The notes under the pieces are model-generated. The model was not told the DNA's origin, did not search any database, and saw only the letters and a list, made by a program, of their open reading frames with translations. From CAVVZJ01 sp963752755 (GTDB lineage: Bacteria; Planctomycetota; Planctomycetia; Isosphaerales; Isosphaeraceae): a DNA stretch of 64,000 nucleotides. The translations under genes were made by a program, and so were the position numbers. The stretch lies in assembly GCA_963752755.1 (NCBI GenBank), contig CAVVZJ010000004.1, forward strand, positions 1 through 64,000, read 5' to 3'. How positions within the stretch are numbered: position 1 is the stretch's first letter; every line of letters begins with the position of its first letter. This document shows, one piece after another, positions 48,408 through 57,306 of this stretch.

Positions 48408-48923
48408 TCAGTCGGGGCCCGACTGCCCGAGCGACGGGTAGAAGGGAGGCAGGGGGCTGTCGGCGTTGTGGGAATCACCTGGAGTCCGGGCGGCCCGATC
48501 GGACAGCTTCGATTGCGATGGCGACGGACCGCGACGGTCGAGGTAGCTGCGGAGGTGCACGGTCGCCACGTCCCGCAGTGCGCGCTGAAGTGCCCCCAGC
48601 GCGGGATGATTGGAGGGGTAGGCCAGGAGGCTCAGGTACTCCGACGACCGGAGACAATAGTTGTGCGAGAGCAGGAGGATGGCCAGAGAGAGTTCGGACC
48701 GGAGTCGCTCGGCCTCATCTTCAGCTTCCAGACAGGCGTGGAGGATCGCCGGATAGTCGGAGCCGAAGGGGAAGGGGTCGGAGCGGTTGACCTCGGAATC
48801 GTCGAGAGCACGCCAGGCGTCTCGGTCGGGTGGTCGGGGCAAGGTCCATTCCTGACCATCGGCCAGGCGGATCGCCGGCCCCTCACGGAACTCAGAACGG
48901 CGGAGCTTGGCCTCGTCAAGCAT
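48408..48923 (-). CDS. Conserved hypothetical protein
   Basis: A 171-residue soluble protein starting MLDEAKLRRSEFREGPAI, with a central helical stretch (LEAEDEAERLRSELSLAILLLSHNYCL quoted in part as DEAERLRSELSLAILLLSH) and a hydrophilic tail. ATG 48923 follows GGAGGAGTC, an excellent ribosome-binding site. I do not recognise a family. The start AIRLADGQEWTLP looks like a short beta element of the kind in phage-tail or terminase-associated small proteins, but that is weak. It lies upstream of the GT4-GT9 gene on the same strand. Confidence 0.6.
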   Translation of the reverse strand: MLDEAKLRRSEFREGPAIRLADGQEWTLPRPPDRDAWRALDDSEVNRSDPFPFGSDYPAILHACLEAEDEAERLRSELSLAILLLSHNYCLRSSEYLSLLAYPSNHPALGALQRALRDVATVHLRSYLDRRGPSPSQSKLSDRAARTPGDSHNADSPLPPFYPSLGQSGPD

Positions 48924-49477
48924 CAGACTCCTCCATCTTGGAGGCGGGCGGAGTGGCGTGTTCCGTTCGAGGGCGGCGCCTCCATCCATCCAGGATGGTT
49001 TCGACCCGCGAATACCGCAAACCCGCTGATCGTGGGCCTCTTTGCTATTATTCCTTCCTGAGGCCGCGGGTAAATAGCGAGGAGCCGGCCATATGGCCAA
49101 TTCGTCAAGGTCTCAGACGGCCATCGAGGGTCGGAATCCCGAGCCCAGGCGCCGTCGGTTCCCAGAATCTCGATAGGAATACTGCTGCCTACCATGGACG
49201 TTGACCCTTCTCAAACGCTCCGGACGCGGGGCGGAAAGGAGCAGGAGAACGCGAGCCAATGGAGTCACTGTTGATTCTGGTAAACGTGAGAGCAGATACG
49301 GCATGAAGTCTGCAGTATCACCGTTGCCCTCGCCAGGCCAGCAGGGAAGACGATCCGGCACCGTTGCCGTCGCGAGTTGTGAGAAGTCCGAGGCGGTTAC
49401 CTGTGCTTCCCGCAAGGCCAGGGCGTCTCGGTCGCGGTCGACCGCGACCGCCGCGTATCCGTCGATTGGAAGAATTC
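48924..49477. other. Gene-poor divergent region
   Basis: About 550 bp between the minus-strand hypothetical gene and the plus-strand glycosyltransferase. It probably holds the promoters of both directions. No gene, repeat or clear palindrome was recognised. Confidence 0.5.
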
Positions 49478-50918
49478 ATGAACAGCGACGCGGCTCGTCC
49501 CTTGAAATGCCTGTTCCTCATTGCCAACCTCCCCAGGCCGACTGCCTCGGTGCGGGGGGTCGTCGAGGGTCGCGAGCCGTTGAGTGGCTCACTCACGTCG
49601 TTCCTGCTGGTGATCGAGACCCTGGCACGCCGCGGTCATGAGATCGGAGCGGTCATCCTCGAAGGCGGGACCTTGACGGAGACGGCCATCCGGGGTTTCG
49701 ACGACCTCGGCTCCGCCCTGGACTGGCTCGGGGACGGGCGGGCCGTCTGGTGCTCCTGGGGCGATCACCATTCGCTCGATCGCCTGAACGGCCACGAGTT
49801 GCGTCCCTGGATGTGGACCGAGATCGAGATTGATCCACCGGCCTTCGAGGCCCTCGACGACGGCCGGATCGCGGCGGCGCTGGTTGTCTCGGACTTCGTC
49901 CGGCTGACACTCCTGCACACGCGTTTTCATGGTCGGATTGGCCGCGTGTACAACCCGCTCAACCCCTTCTTTGCCACTCCCGTTTCTGGAAGCCCCGCCC
50001 GCTATCTGAGCCCGAACGTGGCCTTCGCCGGACACCTGGGTGAGAGCAAGGGAGCGCAGCGGGTGCTGGAGATGTGGCCCATTGTGCGGGAAACGCTCCC
50101 CGAGGCCACGCTGACCCTGGCCGGTTCGGCCCGGCTCTACGGCGCGGGGCGGTGCGTTGGGCCGCTTGGGGTGGCGGCGCCCGAGTTCGAGCGGCAGTAT
50201 CTGGAACCACTCGTGGCGCGGTTTGGCTCGCTGGAAGCCGCGGGACTGCGTCTCCCCGGCTTGCTCACTCCGGCCGCCTTGCGGGAGCTGTACGACGCCT
50301 CGGCCCTTGGAATCGTCAATCCCAACTGGGACGCCTCGCTGGAGACCTTCTGCTGCGCCGCGACGGAAATGCTCGCCCGCGCCTTGCCGGTGGTGAGCGT
50401 GGCTCGCGGGGCCTTTCCCGAAACGATCGGCCGCTCGGAAGGGGCCCGGCTCGTCGATCAGGCCGACCCCACCCGGCTCGCCGAGGCGGTCGTGGAACTA
50501 CTCGGCGACCCCGCGCCTGGAGCAACTCGGTCGGAAGGGGCGTTCGTTCGTCCTCGACGAATACGACCTCGAGCGGATCGCCGACCAGTGGGAGTGCCTG
50601 CTGCCGGCCCCTCCCGAGGCTCTCGACCTGCTCACCGGTCCCTGGAACTACCCGCCCCGTCGCGTTCGCTACCTGATCGAGCGCCTCTGCGGCCGGCTCG
50701 GTTGCGGCCGGGCCTTCGAGGTGGCCCGCGACGCCACCCGCGCCCTCGTCGCCGCCACCCGCTGTTCAGCCCTCCGACGACGGGATCAAACCGAATCGTC
50801 TGGATCAATTGCCATTTCCGGCCGGGGTAGGTCTGACTTCCATCGGGCCGGAAACGTCTTGCCGAAATCGCGCTTCTCGCCTGACGGAAATCCAGCCTGC
50901 GACGCGCAAGGTCCCTGA
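49478..50918 (+). pseudogene. Glycosyltransferase family 4-like, one frameshift
   Basis: ATG 49478 begins MNSDAARPLKCLFLIANL. The GT-B features are AVWCSWGDHHSLDRLNGHEL, VVSDFVRLTLLHTRF, NVAFAGHLGESKGAQRVLEM, YDASALGIVNPNWDASLET and EMLARALPVVSVARGAF. One indel near 50517 moves the C-terminus to the frame RLEQLGRKGRSFVLDEYDL and IADQWECLLPAPPEALDLL, ending at 50918. Corrected length is about 479 residues. It is convergent with nothing nearby and is the last recognisable polysaccharide gene. Confidence 0.82.
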
Positions 50919-51991
50919 TCCCCGCGATTCCGGATCACGGAGGTGGCTTCCACGCGCCGAAAGGAGCCGCTTTTTTTGACGGAATTGAGGGCCTCGGGCG
51001 GCCCGGGAAACCGCGAGCGACGCGCCGACGACGCAACGGGGACGGTATCGGGACATGACGCGGACGCCCAGGGGACGCAGGCCATGCCTTCAAGATCTCG
51101 AATGGAATTCCAGAAAGAGCAAGAAGTTAGAAAGAAATCTTGCCTATTTTGAAGTTCGTTCGGCGCCTGGGGCGGCGGGCAGCGTCGCAGTGGCAGGACG
51201 GTCTTTGGGGTGCCAGAAGTCAACCGGATTGCCAAAGAGCCAGCGATAATTATAGCACAAATATTGGTTCGCGGGCGCGGACAATCTTGCGGCGGGACCA
51301 ACCGGGGTCTGAGCGGGCGACGCACGGCGGAGCCTGGCTCTCCGGATCGTCGTTCCAATGGCCCCGAATCCTCACGATCGAGCCGGTCGTCGGCCCGACC
51401 CCTCCCGGGCAGGTGAGTGAGAAGGGGCCATCCCAGAACCACTTCGTGTGGGACCGCCGCCCCCGGCTGTCTCGACGGAGGACAGCCGGGGGCGGCGGTG
51501 CCACACGGGAGCGAAACTCCGAAGTCGTTCCTGGACGCCTCCAAAGGCCATCCTGGATGCCGAGGAGGGGCGAGGCGCCTCGTCGGACCCTGATTTGGAG
51601 GAGCACCGCCCACCGTCCTCGATCCCGGAGGGTCGGCGGAGACCGCTCGATCCCAGGGCGGGTTTGCGACGACGTCGACGAGATCGCTTTTTTCGGCCGG
51701 TGCGAGTGGCTTTCTCGGGCGCGGCATTCTAGCTTCCTGATGAACAAGCCCGATGATCCTGTCGGCTCGCGTCCGGGTGTGCCGCGCCGCGCCGCCGTTC
51801 CGAGGGAGCGGAATCCGGCGGCGGCCAGCCCTTCGAGCGAATCCAGACACGAGCATCGGGCCTGTCGATCAGAACCGTCGGATCAACCCGGAGCCGTCCA
51901 CCGCCGGACGCGCGGCCGGGGCAGCAGTCCACTCCACGCTCGGAGTGGGCGGAGAGACGCTGTTGTCCCTATTCTCCATGAGTTGAGCACC
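50919..51991. other. Gene-poor region before the malectin-type protein
   Basis: About 1.07 kb. It contains the strong palindrome at 51446-51506, listed separately, and a moderately AT-rich part near 51110-51160. The open frame that joins this region to the downstream giant gene has no recognisable protein sequence before the LERLEDRRLL motif, so I treat it as untranslated leader. Confidence 0.55.
51446..51506. repeat. 26-bp near-perfect palindrome, REP-like
   Basis: The arm at 51446-51471 (GTGTGGGACCGCCGCCCCCG and GCTGTC) pairs with 51481-51506 at 25 of 26 positions around the nine-base loop TCGACGGAG. It lies about 490 bp before the malectin-type gene and is far longer than a terminator stem. 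It looks like a dispersed extragenic palindrome; it is not related in sequence to the 16628 palindrome. Confidence 0.85.
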
Positions 51992-54900
51992 ATGAGACCT
52001 TCCCAGCGACGAAGGGCGTTCGGGGTCCGCCTCGAACGTCTTGAGGATCGCCGATTGCTCACGGGCGGAACCCTCAAGTTTGACTTCGGGACGCTTACCT
52101 CGCCCGTCGCCGATGGCTACGTGGGGGTGACGCCCGAGACCCGTTATTCCGCCGCGACGGGCTTCGGCTGGTCGTCGGGCACCATCGACGCCCGCGACCG
52201 CTGGCTCGGTAGCGACGCCTTGCAGCGTGACCTGAACCTGACCAGCCACGCGGTCTTCACGGCCGACGTCACGCCGGGTACTTACTCCGTCACGCTCTAC
52301 CTCGGCGATGTCGGCCCGTATGCCCACGACCAGATGCAGGTCGCGATCGAAGGCACGCCGATGGAGACCCTGGACACGGCCGCCGGTGAGGTCGTGACCC
52401 GCACCTACACCGTGGCCGTCGCCGACGGTCATCTCGACATCGGCCTGAACGACACGGGAGGCTCCGATCCGTACGCCGTGATCGATGGCCTGCAGATCCA
52501 GAGTGGCCTGCTGCCGAAGCCAACCGTCCCCACCCAGTTCGACTTCGGCACGCCCGACTCGACGGTGTCCGACGGCTCGACCCAGGTGCTGCCCACCACC
52601 CGCTACTCGGCCCTGACCGGCTTCGGCTGGCTCAACGGCACCATCGACGCCGTCGATCGCCCGGCCGGCAGCGACGCGATCCAGAGCGATCTGAACCTGA
52701 CCAGTCACGGCGTCTTCGCCGTCGACCTGGCGCCGGGCAAGTACAGTGTGACGCTCCAGATCGGCGACGCCGGCCCGTATGCCCACGACCAGATGCAGGT
52801 CGCGATCGAGGGCACGCCGATGGAGACCCTGGACACGGCCGCCGGTGAGGTCGTGACCCGCACCTACACCGTCAACGTCGACGACGGCCAGCTCGACATC
52901 GACCTTCAGGACCTCGGCGGCGCCGATCCGTACGCCGTCATCGACGGCCTGGAAATCGCCCGCTCGGCAACCCCGACCCGGTTCGACTTCGGGCCGTCGG
53001 TTCAGCCGACGCTGGACGGCTACACGACCGTCAACCCCTCCACCACCTATACGCCCGCTCTCGGCTACGGCTGGACCAGTGGGGTTGTCGATTGGCAGTA
53101 TCGGTGGCTGGGCAATAATGTCAACCGCGATTATGTTTTCACCACGGACGCCACCTTCGTCGTCGATATGCCGAACGGCACCTACCAGGTGACGCTCTAC
53201 ATGGGCGACTACGACAATGTGGCTCATGATGACATGGCCGTTTCCCTCGAAGGAAAACAGGTCGATGTGGTGAGCACGGCCCCCAAGGAGGTCGCCGTCA
53301 AGCCGTACCAGGTGACCGTCGTCGGCGGGCAGCTCGTCCTGCGGATTCAGGATCTGGGGGGCGCCGATCCTTACGCCGTGTTGAATGGCATGGACATCGA
53401 CCCGGTCTCGAACGGCCTGGGGCTGGATGCCGCGCTTGGCGATTTGCAGCTATTCCCGTCCAACAACCCCTGGAACCAGAATATCGCGAACGCTCCGGTC
53501 GATCCGAACTCGCAGAACCTGATCCAGAGCATCGGCTGGGACTTCGGCCTGAAGGCGGACTTCGGTACGGTCTGGGCCGGCGCCCCGGCCGGCATCCCCT
53601 ACACCGTCGTCTCGGGCGACCAGCCCAAGGTCCCGATCCACTACCAGCTCTACGGCGCCTATTCCGACCCGGGCCCGTTCCCGATCCCCGCCGACGCCGC
53701 CATTGAGGGCGGCCCCAGCAGCGACCAGGACCGGCACGTCCTGGTGCTCGACAAGGACAACCAGATTCTCTACGAGCTTTTCCGCGCCTTCCCCAACCCC
53801 GACGGTAGCTGGAACGCCGACGGCGGTGCCAAGTTCGACCTCAAGAGCAACGCCTTGCGGCCCGACGGCTGGGGCTCGGCCGACGCCGCCGGATTGCCGA
53901 TGCTGCCCGGCCTGGTCCGCTATGATGAGGTCTTCCTCAAGGGCGAGATCGACCATGCCTTGCGGTTCACGGTCCCGAAGACCGCGGCGTCCCACATCTA
54001 TCCGGCCACCGGCGACGCGGGGAGCCCGAATGCTCCGAATCTGCCCCCGATGGGCATGCGCGTCCGCCTCAAAGCGGATTTCGACATCAGCAAGTACCCC
54101 AAGCCGGTGCAGGTCATCCTCCAGGCGCTGAAGTCCTACGGCATGATCGTGGCCGACAACGGCGGCCCCTGGTTCATCACCGGTGCCCCGGACCCGCGCT
54201 GGGATGACGACGTCCTCTCCATGCTCGGTTCGGTCCTGGGCCAGGAATTCGAGGTCGTCGATGCGGCGACTCCACCGGTCTCGCTCCAGGCCGAGACGGT
54301 CCAGGCCGGTGCCTGGTCCGACCCGGCAACCTGGGGCGGTCACGTGCCGGGCGACGGCGACACGATCACGATCAACAACCCGGTCACGGTGGACGTCAAC
54401 ACGACGATCGGCGCCAGCCTCGCCGCCGGCCAGACCCCGGCGATCGTGGTGAATGCCCCCTTGACTGTGGCTCCCGGCGCTACCCTGACCGTCCGCGGCG
54501 ACGTCGTCGTCGGCAACACGGCGCTCACACTCCAGCCGGGCAGTTCCTTCGTCTTCGACTCCAGCCGCGCCCCGGACCCGGCCCACACGAGCTACGTCGT
54601 GCAGGTCGCCAACGGTTACGATCAGAAGAACGCTCTGTTCCTCGCCGAGGGGACCGCCAACGCCCACGTCTCGGTCCGCTCCGACCCGGGCGGCGCTCCG
54701 GGACGCTTCGTCAACTCGGGCGGGAAGTACGGGCCGGAAGGGACCATCCAGGCGTCGTTCACCGACTTCAACCGGATCGGCGACGCCCAGCACGACGCGA
54801 TGCAACCCTGGCAGGGCGGCTGGGGTAACACCTTCCGTCTCACCGATAGCACGCTCACCGATTGCGGTCCGATCCGCACGGCAACCTCTCTGGCGGGCAA

Positions 54901-56248
54901 TGACAACTTCATCCTCGAGCGCGTGCGGTTCCTCGATAGCACGACCCGGCCGCTCTTCTTCAGTGGCTGGGCCCCGCTGACGACCGGTACCCGGTTGATC
55001 GAGGGTTGCGTCTTCGACCAGGGGCCCAGCTTCGTCGGCCCGACCGGGCTGACGATCCGCAACAACTTCTTCTACGACGGCTACTACTCCACCGAGTCGC
55101 GCTGGGCCGATTTCTCCGGCAACTTCGTGAGGATGACCGAGATCGAGGGCCTGCCGGTTGAGGGGAACGTCAGCGACAGCTACTTCCTCCAGGACTCGGG
55201 GCTCTGGAACCCCCACTTCATCAGCCCCTCACAGGGGGTCGGTGACGTCACGATCGACGGGGCCATCTTCGAGTACACCGGCACGGACGGCCAGGGCGAC
55301 GCCGTGGTGAACTTCAGCCCGCTGACGCCCACGACGTACAAGATCCTCCGCTCGATCGTGCTTCCGAACGCGGCCGGTGACAACTCGGGCACGCTGTTCA
55401 CCCTCCACGGCAACGACAACACGACCCTGATCGCTGAGCACAACACGTTTGTCGCCGGCTCGCAGGGGGCGACGTTCGGCGAGGCCTACGCCGGCCATAC
55501 GGGGATGATCGCCTCCTTCCGGGCCAATCTCGCCTGGACCCCGGCCGGGCCGTCGCGAGGCTTCAAGCTGCAGCAAGACTCGTACACGTCTGCGACCGAC
55601 GTCGCCGCGCCCGCCTCGGTGGACTACAACGGCGGCTGGAACCTCGGCAGCGGTCGCCAGGGTTACGGCTACAACCTCACGCCCGGCGCAACCGGGGCCT
55701 TCGGGGCCCACGACGTCCAGGCCGATCCGTACTTCGTCGATCCGACGCGGAACGTGGAGTCGTGGGACCGTTCCCTCGGCGGCGACGGCACGGTGGCCCA
55801 CGTCCTCGCTCGCTTCGAGGCGGGCGATCCGGCGTACACCGTGGCCGCCCTCCTGAGCTACATCCGCGACGGCTTCGCCCCCCAGAACCCGGCCTATCAG
55901 AACGCGAGCTACGCGGGCGATCCGCTGATGTCCGACATCGGCGCCGTGCCGGTCGCCACGGTTGGGAGCGGGGTCGGGACGGGCTCCGGCGGGTCTTCCG
56001 ACGCGGCGGGAAGCTCGGGACAGTCCGGACTGATCTCCACGGGCCTCCCGACGACCGGCTCTGGCATCAGCTTCGCCGCCTCGTTCCCCTCGGCGTCCCT
56101 GGCGCTCGGTCTGGGACGTCAAGGGCTGATCGCTCCTTCCACGCCGACGAACCTCGTCCCGCTGCCCTTGCTCGGTTCGGGACGGTCGCGATGGTCGAGC
56201 GTCGTCGCCTCGTCCTCAGCGAGCCGGGACGAGCCCACATTGATCTGA
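51992..56248 (+). CDS. Secreted giant with malectin-like repeats and G8/beta-helix region
   Basis: A 1418-residue protein. It begins with the basic motif LERLEDRRLL at residues 14-23, the LEPR-XLL-type N-terminus of many planctomycete surface proteins. Three malectin-like domains of about 140 residues follow (each starting FDFG and ending DPYAVxxGxxI). Next is a domain beginning LQLFPSNNPWNQNIANAP, then a G8-like entry GAWSDPATWGGHVPGDGDT leading to a right-handed beta-helix-like region (LTVRGDVVVGNTALTLQPGS, LTIRNNFFYDG). It is likely exported and carbohydrate-binding or -degrading. The ATG at 51992 is the likely start. The last 90 residues are glycine/serine/leucine-rich; no PEP-CTERM signal is present. 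Confidence 0.82.
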   Translation: MRPSQRRRAFGVRLERLEDRRLLTGGTLKFDFGTLTSPVADGYVGVTPETRYSAATGFGWSSGTIDARDRWLGSDALQRDLNLTSHAVFTADVTPGTYSVTLYLGDVGPYAHDQMQVAIEGTPMETLDTAAGEVVTRTYTVAVADGHLDIGLNDTGGSDPYAVIDGLQIQSGLLPKPTVPTQFDFGTPDSTVSDGSTQVLPTTRYSALTGFGWLNGTIDAVDRPAGSDAIQSDLNLTSHGVFAVDLAPGKYSVTLQIGDAGPYAHDQMQVAIEGTPMETLDTAAGEVVTRTYTVNVDDGQLDIDLQDLGGADPYAVIDGLEIARSATPTRFDFGPSVQPTLDGYTTVNPSTTYTPALGYGWTSGVVDWQYRWLGNNVNRDYVFTTDATFVVDMPNGTYQVTLYMGDYDNVAHDDMAVSLEGKQVDVVSTAPKEVAVKPYQVTVVGGQLVLRIQDLGGADPYAVLNGMDIDPVSNGLGLDAALGDLQLFPSNNPWNQNIANAPVDPNSQNLIQSIGWDFGLKADFGTVWAGAPAGIPYTVVSGDQPKVPIHYQLYGAYSDPGPFPIPADAAIEGGPSSDQDRHVLVLDKDNQILYELFRAFPNPDGSWNADGGAKFDLKSNALRPDGWGSADAAGLPMLPGLVRYDEVFLKGEIDHALRFTVPKTAASHIYPATGDAGSPNAPNLPPMGMRVRLKADFDISKYPKPVQVILQALKSYGMIVADNGGPWFITGAPDPRWDDDVLSMLGSVLGQEFEVVDAATPPVSLQAETVQAGAWSDPATWGGHVPGDGDTITINNPVTVDVNTTIGASLAAGQTPAIVVNAPLTVAPGATLTVRGDVVVGNTALTLQPGSSFVFDSSRAPDPAHTSYVVQVANGYDQKNALFLAEGTANAHVSVRSDPGGAPGRFVNSGGKYGPEGTIQASFTDFNRIGDAQHDAMQPWQGGWGNTFRLTDSTLTDCGPIRTATSLAGNDNFILERVRFLDSTTRPLFFSGWAPLTTGTRLIEGCVFDQGPSFVGPTGLTIRNNFFYDGYYSTESRWADFSGNFVRMTEIEGLPVEGNVSDSYFLQDSGLWNPHFISPSQGVGDVTIDGAIFEYTGTDGQGDAVVNFSPLTPTTYKILRSIVLPNAAGDNSGTLFTLHGNDNTTLIAEHNTFVAGSQGATFGEAYAGHTGMIASFRANLAWTPAGPSRGFKLQQDSYTSATDVAAPASVDYNGGWNLGSGRQGYGYNLTPGATGAFGAHDVQADPYFVDPTRNVESWDRSLGGDGTVAHVLARFEAGDPAYTVAALLSYIRDGFAPQNPAYQNASYAGDPLMSDIGAVPVATVGSGVGTGSGGSSDAAGSSGQSGLISTGLPTTGSGISFAASFPSASLALGLGRQGLIAPSTPTNLVPLPLLGSGRSRWSSVVASSSASRDEPTLI
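52313..52413 (+). repeat. Direct repeat within malectin-like domain (copy 1 of 2)
   Basis: These 101 bases recur at 52772-52872 with one difference (GAAGGC against GAGGGC), encoding the same AHDQMQVAIEGTPMETLDTA stretch. The flanks of the two domains are much less alike, pointing to gene conversion or recent exchange between repeats. Confidence 0.9.
52772..52872 (+). repeat. Direct repeat within malectin-like domain (copy 2 of 2)
   Basis: The second copy of the 101-bp repeat beginning at 52313, identical at 100 positions. It falls at the same place in the second malectin-like domain; the third domain has no close copy. Confidence 0.9.
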
Positions 56249-56275
56249 CGGTTTGAAGGTCTCTGAGACCAATGG

Positions 56276-56313
56276 ATGACGGGGTGGCGAGCTTCCGGCT
56301 CGTCCCCCGTCAT
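56276..56313. terminator. Bidirectional terminator between convergent genes
   Basis: ATGACGGGG at 56276-56284 pairs with CCCCGTCAT at 56305-56313, with an inner stem CGAGC/GCTCG around TTCCG. TTCCTTTT follows on the plus strand. It lies between the malectin-type gene and a convergent gene whose TGA stop (56310-56312) is inside the right arm, so the stem must form after translation clears it. Confidence 0.7.
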
Positions 56314-57110
56314 TCCTTTTGGTTGTGAGAGGAGCGACCGGGCGACTTTGGGAGGATCGCCCGCCACGAGTCTTCCCGCCGCCGCGCCCATGAAGCGGCG
56401 ACCTCCAGGCCAGCGTTCCGCGAGAGGCCGAGCGGAGTATAGCCCCGCTTGCGGGCCGCCTCGTCGCCGTAAAGACAGGCGAAGAGAACGGGAAAGTCGT
56501 CCGAATCCAGGAAGGATTCCAGGACCGTTTCCGAGTATTCGCGATCCTCGTCATCCAGCCCCGGCGGCTCCGGACCGGCGAACGCCCGGATTCGACACTC
56601 CTGCTCCAGCACCTCGCGGAGCGTCCGCGCGGGGCCGAACCGGTTCCCGGAAAGCGTCCGATAGACGGTGGCCAGAGTGGCCCTCCGGACGCCGGTCGCG
56701 GTCATCGGATCGCCGGCCCAGAGGAGAATGACCATCCATCCCCGGCGGTTCAAGGCCTGGGGAACCTTGATCAGGCCGTGTGCTTCCATCAGGAGTCGAT
56801 CGGTCCAGCCCCCGGCCACGTCGTCCGCCACCGCCAGGCCCACCCGGGCCTCCGGCACGTTCCCTTCAAGCCGCTCCTCCGCCTCGACCAGCGTTCGCGT
56901 CGCGATCCCCTCGGCATCGAGCGCCAGCAACGTGTCCAGACAGTCCGCCACATGCGGCTTCGACATCGGATTGAAGACGATCAGAGGCGGATACGCGACG
57001 TCGTCCGTACCCCCTTTCAGGATTTCGAGATAGCGTCGGAAGCGACCGATTCCGCGGGGGATTTCGAGCAGGTCGCGCTGGATCGCAAGCAGGGGGACGA
57101 GTTGCAGCAT
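56310..57110 (-). CDS. Conserved hypothetical protein
   Basis: A 266-residue soluble protein starting MLQLVPLLAIQRDLLEIPRG. It has mixed alpha/beta segments (PPLIVFNPMSKPHVADCLDTL, VGLAVADDVAGGWTDRLLME) and no signal peptide or membrane helix. The stretch PLIVFNPMSKPH recalls a nucleotide-binding fold, but I do not recognise the family. It is divergent from the cytochrome/HEAT gene with about 195 bp between the starts. Its stop lies in the shared terminator. Confidence 0.65.
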   Translation of the reverse strand: MLQLVPLLAIQRDLLEIPRGIGRFRRYLEILKGGTDDVAYPPLIVFNPMSKPHVADCLDTLLALDAEGIATRTLVEAEERLEGNVPEARVGLAVADDVAGGWTDRLLMEAHGLIKVPQALNRRGWMVILLWAGDPMTATGVRRATLATVYRTLSGNRFGPARTLREVLEQECRIRAFAGPEPPGLDDEDREYSETVLESFLDSDDFPVLFACLYGDEAARKRGYTPLGLSRNAGLEVAASWARRREDSWRAILPKSPGRSSHNQKE

Positions 57111-57306
57111 GATCGTGGTCCCTCCGCAAAGTCGCCCGGATCGAGGCGCCCGGGTTGACCGGTTCCGACACCCGGGGACCGTCCCAGGTTCACGGAAGGG
57201 GCGGCGGGCCGGCGGATTCCCTCGGTCCCGGTTGCCCTGGCGTCATCATCCGTATAGCCTTTCATCAAGGGACCACTTCGGCTTCCCCTTCCCGGGAGCG
57301 CCTCGG

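Noticed and set aside
51869..53227. Minus-strand frame of 452 codons opposite the malectin-type gene
   Set aside because: It is antisense to clear domain repeats, and its own internal repeats simply reflect those of the sense strand.
53450..56122. Two long minus-strand frames opposite the same gene
   Set aside because: No start context, no known domain; sense-strand protein is well supported.
55970..56248. PEP-CTERM-like sorting signal at the end of the malectin-type protein
   Set aside because: The tail lacks the PEP motif, a single closing helix and a terminal basic cluster; it is glycine/serine/leucine-rich instead.
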